Part shown: positions 14,548 through 19,490 of the stretch, one piece after another
How the letters are laid out: the number at the start of each line of letters is the position of its first letter
How positions within the stretch are numbered: position 1 is the stretch's first letter
NCBI GenBank assembly: GCA_947088155.1
Contig: CAMUFL010000016.1
Span: forward strand, 1 to 19,490
Reading direction: 5' to 3'
Length of the DNA stretch: 19,490 nt
Source of the DNA: an uncultured Gardnerella sp.
GTDB taxonomy: Bacteria; Actinomycetota; Actinomycetes; Actinomycetales; Bifidobacteriaceae
The notes under the pieces: generated by a model
Databases searched by the model: none
Told to the model about the DNA's origin: nothing
Seen by the model: the letters and a program-made list of their open reading frames with translations, nothing else
Translations under genes and position numbers: made by a program

Positions 14548-14583
14548 CTTATACTCAAAATTTGAAAGAGAGAAAAACAGAAA

Positions 14584-14640
14584 ATGAAAAACATAGATGA
14601 AAAGATCTTAATGACAGAAGAAGAAATCGACACAGAAGAA
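14584..14640 (+). CDS. Possible 18-residue acidic peptide
   Basis: An ATG after purine-rich sequence opens MKNIDEKILMTEEEIDTEE and stops. It is strongly acidic, with no clear GGAGG. It lies between a terminator and a series of hairpins, so it could be a leader peptide or the start of a truncated imported gene. There is no homology I can name. Confidence 0.25.
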
Positions 14641-14646
14641 TAGTCA

Positions 14647-14755
14647 CTTGTTTACAAGGGCGCATATATATACCTTAACAGGTGCGTGCGTTTTCCGAAC
14701 GCTTTTAGCAGAGGTCATATCAGCTAACGCTGATACAGGGGAACTACATTCCCCT
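14647..14755 (+). other. Run of consecutive stem-loops, possible structured RNA or leader
   Basis: Four inverted repeats follow each other: CTTGT-TT-ACAAG (14647-14658), GCGTT-TTCCG-AACGC followed by TTTT (14688-14706), TATCAGC-TAAC-GCTGATA (14718-14735) and AGGGGAA-CTACA-TTCCCCT (14737-14755). No gene covers this interval. Such density of perfect short stems suggests a transcribed structured element or leader remnant carried with the GNAT segment. Confidence 0.4.
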
Positions 14756-14773
14756 ACGGAAATAAATTTCCTA

Positions 14774-14801
14774 TTTTAACGATAGAAAAATATCGCAAAA
14801 A
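14774..14801. repeat. Dispersed palindrome (copy 4, degraded) at the relE stop
   Basis: TTTTAACGATA (14774-14784) faces TATCGCAAAA (14791-14800) with two internal mismatches. It lies 3 bases outside the stop codon of the minus-strand RelE toxin, the same relative position as copy 3 beyond the other toxin gene. Confidence 0.6.
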
Positions 14802-14803
14802 GG

Positions 14804-15124
14804 TTAATTGCCATTTATAACTTTCTCAATATCTCTTTTCCCATAAAGCACACGAGAAACCATAACCTCATGCTTTTCTTCAAAAACAAAATAAAAAATA
14901 AGAAAATTATCACAAGCCATGAACCTTAAACTTCTACTTCTCCATGGCTCAAAACTAACTAAACGATGCACAAAAGGAAACTCATCAAGACTCAATATTG
15001 CTTTCTCCAACCTACTTACCTGCCCCTGCGCGTTTTTCAAAGACAGTAAATTAAACGCAATATAAGCATAAATACCACGCAAATCTTCCTCAGCCTCATG
15101 CGAAACGTGAACCGAGTAAATCAT
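14804..15124 (-). CDS. RelE/ParE family toxin
   Basis: 106 residues. YSVHVSHEAEEDLRGIYAYI at the N-terminus is the classical RelE/ParE start (strand then A-x-xDL helix). SLRFMACDNFLIFYFVFEEK and MVSRVLYGKRDIEKVI are the conserved C-terminal strands and end (V-x-RVLYGKRDI). It overlaps the antitoxin gene by 4 bases (ATGA). The role expected from the family is ribosome-dependent mRNA cleavage; the catalytic residues vary between subfamilies, so this is inferred. Confidence 0.93.
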   Translation of the reverse strand: MIYSVHVSHEAEEDLRGIYAYIAFNLLSLKNAQGQVSRLEKAILSLDEFPFVHRLVSFEPWRSRSLRFMACDNFLIFYFVFEEKHEVMVSRVLYGKRDIEKVINGN

Positions 15125-15426
15125 AAATCAAATTCCTTATGCAAGGATTCAAAAACCTTATCCGCAGGCTTCACATCACCAGATAAAACCGACTTATAAC
15201 CCTTTTCCAACTCATCATTCAACTCACCTTGAGTCATAGAACTCACATCACGCGGCTCTCTATAACCCAATTTCACATCAAAAGGAAGCCCCTGCTGTAA
15301 AACAACCTGCTTATAAAACATGGTAATAGCACTCGAAGGAGGAAGACCCAAAGAATTCAATATATACTCTGCCTGCTCTTTTAACTCCGGATCAATACGA
15401 GTATACAAGTTAGCTGTTTTCGCCAT
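15121..15426 (-). CDS. RelB/DinJ family antitoxin
   Basis: 101 residues. AKTANLYTRIDPELKEQAEY is the ribbon-helix-helix N-terminus, followed by ILNSLGLPPSSAITMFYKQV and LQQGLPFDVKL, the DinJ/RelB core, and an acidic/basic toxin-binding tail ending ESLHKEFDL. AAGGGGTG lies 5 bases before the ATG. It is first in a two-gene operon with the RelE toxin and lies under the promoter with phased GCAATG repeats at 15453-15489. Confidence 0.93.
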   Translation of the reverse strand: MAKTANLYTRIDPELKEQAEYILNSLGLPPSSAITMFYKQVVLQQGLPFDVKLGYREPRDVSSMTQGELNDELEKGYKSVLSGDVKPADKVFESLHKEFDL

Positions 15427-15452
15427 ACAATCACCCCTTGTTTCTTACAATG

Positions 15453-15489
15453 ATTATATAACATTGCATTGGCATTGCAACGTCATTGC
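15453..15489 (-). promoter_or_regulatory. relBE promoter with three GCAATG repeats at 11-bp spacing
   Basis: On the minus strand TTGCAA (15475-15480) and a perfect TATAAT (15453-15458) are 16 bases apart. Three copies of GCAATG (plus-strand CATTGC at 15462, 15473 and 15484) are exactly 11 bases apart and cover the -35 and spacer, so they lie on one face of the helix. Cooperative binding by the antitoxin/toxin complex is the likely purpose (inference). Confidence 0.65.
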
Positions 15490-15583
15490 ATTAACATCAG
15501 CATTTACACTTATCCGTAATATTAAAAGATAAATCACAAAAGCATAACGTGAAACAACATGCAACATGAAACAATATATGATT

Positions 15584-16777
15584 TTACAACAAATATATTT
15601 TTTCTTTATCAACACATATTTGCGAAGTACGATTGTAAATTTGAATTATATCCTCCATTTTTTCCACAAACACTTTTGTTTTCGGATCACGCAAAACAGC
15701 AAACTCATTCACTGCCTTTATTCCCATTGCATTAGCATTTTCATGTAATCCGTTTCCTTTATCTTGTAAAAACTCATCAACAGAACCATCTTTAACTAAA
15801 GGAATACCACCAATTAGCTTACCAACAGTAGTACCAGCAGTACCTATAGCTTTCACAACGTTGACTTCTACTTCCGAATTACCAAGTTTTTCTAAATATA
15901 AAGAGCTTTTTTCAAATTTCTCACAGTAGTCATCAGACAATTTCTTTATCTCATTTTCTGCATTACTAATGTACTCTTCCGAAAAATTACCACTTAACAT
16001 TATTTCCATCAAAGATGATAGAGAGAAAATATACAACGACAATCTGTAATACTTAAACTTTTTCCCTAAATCAGACAACGTCGAATTTACGTTACTTTTA
16101 GACACAATAAACTTCTTTATCAGAAGAATATCAGTAATCTTTTTCTGATAAGCAATAATGTTCTTTCTAGCACGATTCTTAATATCGATAACAAGCTTAT
16201 GATTATTCGTAACAGAAATTTCATTATCCCAACTGCACTTATAAGTAGAAGCAATCCCCATCAATGACTCAACATCTGCCTCAATCTGTGACTCATTCTC
16301 AACTTCCATAAAGGTAAGTATCTTTTCCTGCGTCTCTTTAATCTTTTTCATATCTTTTTCAATAGAATAAATAGCCACAGCCATCATTAAAAGAGCAGGA
16401 TTAAACGCAGATACTGTTTTCATAGAACCTTGCAAAGACTCCATCTTTGAAATCTGCATCATTCTAGAACCACCGTCAGCTTTTCTTAACGATCCCCATA
16501 GATTACCATTTTTTGCGTATTTTAGAGTATCACCTGCAGCTTTATTAGCAATCTTATAAAGACCATCCGTAGGAATGGTTATTGTTTGAGTAACTGTATT
16601 ACATGCAGGAATTAATGACGATAAACCAGATCCAAAATTCAATAATTCAGATACGGGAACACTTAATACTTTATTGTTGTTATTGTTAAAATCTTTAACA
16701 TCCACAAGAAGTTTTTCAGTAAAATCTACTAATTCATTTTCACTGTTACTTGCCGAAAGCTCACTACTATTACCCAT
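15584..16777 (-). CDS. 397-residue protein of unknown function, coiled-coil with amphipathic segments
   Basis: No signal peptide. After a polar, Asn-rich N-terminus (to about 36) comes SSLIPACNTVTQTITIPTDG LYK, a hydrophobic stretch FNPALLMMAVAIYSIE (125-140), a highly charged helix to about 175 (probable coiled coil), a second hydrophobic helix LSLYIFSLSSLMEIMLSG (246-263), more charged helix, and a Gly-rich amphipathic segment VVKAIGTAGTTVGKLIGG (307-324). It resembles uncharacterised proteins of Firmicutes that I recall only by general pattern; no function is assigned. There is no good ribosome site before the ATG. A copy of the XRE gene 3' end lies about 160 bases upstream. The gene is AT-rich and monocistronic. 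Confidence 0.75.
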   Translation of the reverse strand: MGNSSELSASNSENELVDFTEKLLVDVKDFNNNNNKVLSVPVSELLNFGSGLSSLIPACNTVTQTITIPTDGLYKIANKAAGDTLKYAKNGNLWGSLRKADGGSRMMQISKMESLQGSMKTVSAFNPALLMMAVAIYSIEKDMKKIKETQEKILTFMEVENESQIEADVESLMGIASTYKCSWDNEISVTNNHKLVIDIKNRARKNIIAYQKKITDILLIKKFIVSKSNVNSTLSDLGKKFKYYRLSLYIFSLSSLMEIMLSGNFSEEYISNAENEIKKLSDDYCEKFEKSSLYLEKLGNSEVEVNVVKAIGTAGTTVGKLIGGIPLVKDGSVDEFLQDKGNGLHENANAMGIKAVNEFAVLRDPKTKVFVEKMEDIIQIYNRTSQICVDKEKIYLL

Positions 16778-16933
16778 AAGAACAATATTATCTGAAATAC
16801 TATCTGAAAGAAAATTATACTTCTATTTTTCTTACTCTCTTGAATACTATGAAACTTTGCAAACAATATTATCGAATGTTACCGAATCACTTAAAACTAC
16901 ATGTTTCAAAAAATATTACAATCCAATCTGACA

Positions 16934-17005
16934 CACCCATTTACTACTTATTACCAAGAAAACCAACTTTCATAAATTCTTTATCTCCAATACGGAACTT
17001 TTTAC
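16934..17005 (-). pseudogene. Copy of the 3' end of the XRE regulator gene
   Basis: Seventy-two bases match 7658-7729 with a single substitution, covering the last 18 codons (FRIGDKEFMKVGFLGNK in this copy, Arg to Gly) and the sequence beyond the stop. The match ends within GGAACTTTTTAC, a string that also belongs to repeat A, and from there the sequence follows repeat A. The junction is therefore a recombination at shared sequence. Confidence 0.9.
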
Positions 17006-17043
17006 GATTTTTATACCATTTTGTTCCACAAAACATAAGCAAC
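16994..17043. repeat. Repeat A, copy 3 (partial)
   Basis: From GGAACTTTTTAC on, about 50 bases follow copy 2 (12981-13033), with one T fewer and two substitutions. The left third of the repeat is replaced by the XRE 3' end. Confidence 0.8.
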
Positions 17044-17092
17044 GAGGGCACACATAGGCTATATGTCATTTATAAAATAACTCTCAAAATAC

Positions 17093-17127
17093 TTAGGATT
17101 TATTTATCCTAAAATATATGCTATAAT
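17093..17127 (+). promoter_or_regulatory. phd-doc promoter with TTAGGAT/ATCCTAA operator
   Basis: TTAGGAT (17093-17099) and ATCCTAA (17106-17112) form a perfect inverted repeat with a 6-base centre, just upstream of a consensus TATAAT (17122-17127). The -35 position falls inside the palindrome, as expected for an autorepressed antitoxin promoter. The start codon is 25 bases beyond the -10. Confidence 0.65.
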
Positions 17128-17152
17128 TCTCCTAAAAATGGAGGTTATGCAT

Positions 17153-17401
17153 ATGAATGTAAATACAGACACACTTGTTTCTATTTCCGAAGCAAATCAA
17201 AACTTTTCTAAAGTTGCGCGACTTGTTGACACGTACGGATCAGCTGTTATTTTGAAAAACAACGCTCCTCGCTATGTAATTTTAGAATTCCCAAAAACCA
17301 AAACTGAAAAAGTTACTGTTCCAGCGGACGATGAAGTTATGGCTTTATCCAACATGTTCATCAAAAAGAACAAAAAAGTTTATGAGGAACTTGCCAAATG
17401 A
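17153..17401 (+). CDS. phd: Phd-type antitoxin of a Phd-Doc module
   Basis: 82 residues from the ATG at 17153, placed 8 bases after GGAGG; the ATGs at 17138 and 17147 lie on or too close to this site. VSISEANQNFSKVARLVDTY and GSAVILKNNAPRYVILEF form the Phd/YefM DNA-binding domain. The C-terminal part (residues about 60-82, ALSNMFIKKNKKVYEELAK) would fold on Doc. The toxin gene overlaps by 4 bases. Autorepression through the palindrome at 17093-17112 is inferred. Confidence 0.9.
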   Translation: MNVNTDTLVSISEANQNFSKVARLVDTYGSAVILKNNAPRYVILEFPKTKTEKVTVPADDEVMALSNMFIKKNKKVYEELAK

Positions 17402-17775
17402 AGTATTTAACACGAGAACAGGTGATTAAACTTCACCAGGCTCTGATTGAAACAAGCGGTGGTTCTTCAGGTATCCGAGATGTAGGAATGCTTGATTCTG
17501 CATTAAAGACTCCACTGCAAACATTTGACGAGAATGAACTTTTCCCATCTGTTTTAGATAAGGCAGCCCGTCTAGCTTTTGGTCTTATAAAGAACCACCC
17601 TTTTATTGATGGCAATAAGCGTATTGGCACACATGTCATGCTAATCTTTCTGGCACTCAACAACATTATGTTGTCTTATAAAGATGAAGAACTGATTGAT
17701 ATTATTCTCAAAGTTGCATCAGGCAAGGCAAATGAAAATGACTTTTACACTTGGATTAAAAATCACCAAGCCTAA
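17398..17775 (+). CDS. doc: Doc-type toxin (Fic fold)
   Basis: 125 residues, the usual length for Doc. The catalytic motif HPFIDGNKR (67-75) fits the Doc form of the Fic motif. The N-terminal YLTREQVIKLHQALIETSGG and GIRDVGMLDSAL are typical of the family. By established family biochemistry Doc phosphorylates elongation factor Tu and stops translation, and Phd blocks its active site. All catalytic residues are present, so the toxin should be active. It overlaps phd by ATGA. No palindrome of the dispersed family follows it, unlike the other complete modules. Confidence 0.93.
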   Translation: MKYLTREQVIKLHQALIETSGGSSGIRDVGMLDSALKTPLQTFDENELFPSVLDKAARLAFGLIKNHPFIDGNKRIGTHVMLIFLALNNIMLSYKDEELIDIILKVASGKANENDFYTWIKNHQA

Positions 17776-17865
17776 TACTCCGACATTTAAAAACATTTTT
17801 AGAATATGCCAAACTCTATTTCGTGTGACTAGTCAAAGTAGCGGACATAAAACACCACAACAGTA

Positions 17866-18469
17866 TTACTTCACTACAGCTTTTCCATTCAAGCAATGCA
17901 CAGCATAGTGAGCACATCCATTTGTTTTGCGCCCAAGATCTGCTTTATGCTTATCACAAACTTCAGCCATACCATTCTCACAAACTACTTCAAGACATGC
18001 ACCCTTGGTAATTTCTCCTTCTAAAACACTCGTACCATTTAACGTATCCACCATGCAAGAAACAACAACCTTAACATTATGCGCCACAGCAGAACCATTA
18101 AGACACTTTAGAAAAACATCATTCGCCTGAGCATTCCTTGCTTCCACCCTGCCATTATGAACTTCTGCATAAATCTTGTCAGCTTTAATATCTGCTACTA
18201 ATACTTGATTCGACTCAGCTTCAATCTCACAAAAATCAACATTCTCCGGCAACGTAACAATGACCTCAGGACTGCCTTTAGCAAGCCACTTAAGCCAGTA
18301 AAAAGCCGACACTTTTTCTGTTTGAACGAACTTTATACCGTCTTAATTTTCTTCAACACAAAATATATCTTTTTCACAATTAACATAACTAATACTAAAA
18401 GACTCAGCTCTTCTGACCGTTAAGCTAACATCTTTCGTTTTTGCTACAAACTTCCTACTATTCGCCACT
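17866..18469 (-). pseudogene. DUF4097-like repeat protein, broken by frameshift and nonsense codon
   Basis: The downstream part, open from 18342 to 17866, shows the repetitive short beta-strand pattern (CEIEAESNQVLVADIKADKI, YAEVHNGRVEARNAQANDVF, LNGSAVAHN, TLNGTSVLEG) of DUF4097 beta-helix-like proteins. An apparent GTG start at 18312 has no ribosome site. Upstream of an in-frame TAA (18343-18345) the same frame continues as SFSISYVNCEKDIFCVEEN, and one base out of frame beyond about 18421 as SRKFVAKTKDVSL. It reaches a GTG at 18469 preceded by AAGGGAG at 8 bases. Two lesions therefore separate the real start from the body. The function is unknown; family members are membrane-linked or surface proteins. 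Confidence 0.65.
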
Positions 18470-18500
18470 TGAACAACTCCCTTGTTAAATATCGAGTTAT

Positions 18501-18556
18501 AGACCAAAAATCAAAAGACCCGACTTGGTCCGCATTGCTAAGAGGCGCGTCGGGTA
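18501..18556 (-). terminator. Rho-independent terminator after the Nudix gene
   Basis: On the minus strand ACCCGAC (18550-18556) pairs with GTCGGGT (18519-18525), with a small inner GCG/CGC pairing, followed by CTTTTGATTTTT. It lies about 95 bases after the Nudix stop. Confidence 0.6.
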
Positions 18557-18650
18557 CTGTTAATTATTGTAATATACTATTGGTGGTTATTTGTCAATTT
18601 CAATGAAATAATGTTTATGTAACGATCTCTTACCATAATAGCGGGATTCA

Positions 18651-19136
18651 TTAATATCTTTCATCTGAAATTATATGCTCTATTCCACTGTGCTCCGATT
18701 TAAGATATTCTTTCATAAATGTCGGGTAAGCCTTGCACTTATCAAGCTCATCTATAGGTAACCAATGCATCGTCTCTTTAGCACCTGACTCTGTAGTGCT
18801 TTGGCTCGTAAAATCTCTTTTGCCCATGGGCTTCATCATGTAGTAGAATGTCAGCTCATGGAAGTCTACTCCTTTTAAGCCAGAGCTGCCGATGAAGAAG
18901 TTCTCGTGTATGACAGCAAGATGATCGACTTCATAATTAAGACCTGTCTCTTCAAATACTTCTCTCTTAACGGCTTCTTCTGATGTCTCGCCCATGTGAA
19001 CCGCTCCGCCAACTGAGTAGAAATAGTCGTCCTCATCATTTCTTGCAAATAGCACACAACCTTCTTCGACTATGATAGCTGCTGCTCTATATCTAAATGC
19101 TTTTTTATCGTTAATAAATCCGCAATTATATTCCAT
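18651..19136 (-). CDS. Nudix hydrolase
   Basis: 161 residues. A complete Nudix box G-x5-E-x7-REVFEETGL spans residues 44-66 (GAVHMGE TSEEAVK REVFEETGL), with the RE-xx-EE metal-binding core intact. The N-terminal strand (RAAAIIVEEGCVLFARNDED) is typical. Members cleave nucleoside diphosphates linked to another moiety; the substrate (oxidised nucleotide, sugar nucleotide or other) cannot be told. GGAG lies 7 bases before the ATG. The codon style is Firmicutes-like, and the tail of a GNAT gene lies just upstream on the same strand, so the two probably arrived together. Confidence 0.92.
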   Translation of the reverse strand: MEYNCGFINDKKAFRYRAAAIIVEEGCVLFARNDEDDYFYSVGGAVHMGETSEEAVKREVFEETGLNYEVDHLAVIHENFFIGSSGLKGVDFHELTFYYMMKPMGKRDFTSQSTTESGAKETMHWLPIDELDKCKAYPTFMKEYLKSEHSGIEHIISDERY

Positions 19137-19172
19137 AGTTTACTCCTTTATTTTTTATCTAATGACTGTGAC

Positions 19173-19313
19173 TTATGGTTCAAATGCAAACAAGTTCCCA
19201 ATCTTAATCGAAAATCCAAGTGATTGATACATTTGTATATCACATTGTGCACAAGCAACAGTCATTGAACTTATTGCACTCGACCCTAGAGCGTTGACAT
19301 GTTCCCTCAAACA
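19173..19313 (-). pseudogene. C-terminal fragment of a GNAT acetyltransferase
   Basis: A 46-residue open frame includes HVNALGSSAISSMTVACAQC then DIQMYQSLGFSIKIGNLFAF and a stop. The xxMYQSLGF pattern with a following strand is the usual GNAT end (xxxYxxLGF). The frame has no start and is cut at repeat B (19315). The Nudix gene begins 36 bases after its stop, which suggests a former operon. Confidence 0.5.
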
Positions 19314-19314
19314 A

Positions 19315-19382
19315 CCAAAACACACTCAAAAACCACGCCAAGCCAGCCTAAAGCCGCCACACGCTAAACCTTTTAACGATAG
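19315..19382. repeat. Repeat B, copy 2, with half palindrome
   Basis: It matches 8581-8651 (CCAAAACACACTC, GCCAGCCTAAAGCC, CTTTTAACGATAG). It ends after the left arm of the palindrome; the right arm is missing. 19383-19490 holds nothing recognisable. Confidence 0.75.
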
Positions 19383-19490
19383 ACCCTGCAAACCCCTGCT
19401 ACATAAGGGCAAAAATGCACCCACCTATTAAGCCCTTGACATCAATACGACAGTCTCACGTGTATCAAGACTACCCTTATGATAACCATG

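Noticed and set aside
18519..18556. Hairpin as a tRNA or riboswitch
   Set aside because: Only one outer stem with a small inner pairing, no cloverleaf or CCA. A T-rich tail on the minus strand fits a terminator for the Nudix gene.
741..19382. Dispersed repeats as a CRISPR array
   Set aside because: Copies are kilobases apart, palindromic and of uneven length, with no regular spacers and no cas genes.

Overview
The window is AT-rich Gram-positive DNA. The best guess for the host is a low-GC Bifidobacteriaceae, Gardnerella-like. The clues are a sortase substrate with an LVKTG sorting signal, very Ser/Gly/Asn-rich low-complexity surface sequence, strong GGAGG ribosome sites, and actinobacterial-type membrane proteins lying among genes that look like Firmicutes imports (two GNATs, a Nudix hydrolase, an XRE regulator, a 397-residue orphan). 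The genus is an inference; no rRNA or housekeeping gene is present.

Layout. 1-454: C-terminus of a cell-wall-anchored surface protein, followed by a terminator. 898-3735 (minus): a three-gene ABC-2 exporter operon (ATPase, permease, permease). 4167-6911: a scarred region with an intact RelB-type antitoxin, a YafQ toxin reduced to its two ends, a duplicated relB promoter/start, remnants of two IS3-like transposase ends and of an IS1249-like transposase, and three small membrane-protein genes. 6957-9008 (minus): a GNAT acetyltransferase, an XRE regulator and an orphan RelB antitoxin, separated by dispersed repeats. 9158-12585 (minus): a 963-residue fused ABC exporter preceded by a broken lipoprotein gene. 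13273-15426: a Phd/YefM-RelE/ParE module, a second GNAT, a cluster of stem-loops and a RelB-RelE module. 15584-16777 (minus): a 397-residue protein of unknown function. 17153-17775: a Phd-Doc module. 17866-19382 (minus): a broken DUF4097-like gene, a Nudix hydrolase, the tail of a lost GNAT gene, and a dispersed repeat.

How it fits together. This is an accessory island. Three complete toxin-antitoxin modules and two antitoxins without working toxins sit among dispersed repeats. Several recombination junctions can be read directly: a relB promoter/start copied 4.4 kb away, the 3' end of the XRE gene copied about 9.3 kb away and joined to another repeat, and a yafQ deletion. Short palindromes ending in TATCGTTAAAA lie just beyond three of the toxin-antitoxin loci.

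The most unusual protein is the fused ABC exporter. Its first nucleotide-binding domain keeps the signature motif but no Walker A. Its second keeps Walker A, Walker B, catalytic Glu and H-loop but no signature. Together they could form exactly one complete ATP site. The lipoprotein pseudogene ahead of it, read through its lesions, ends 19 bases before the exporter start, so the two were probably one operon.
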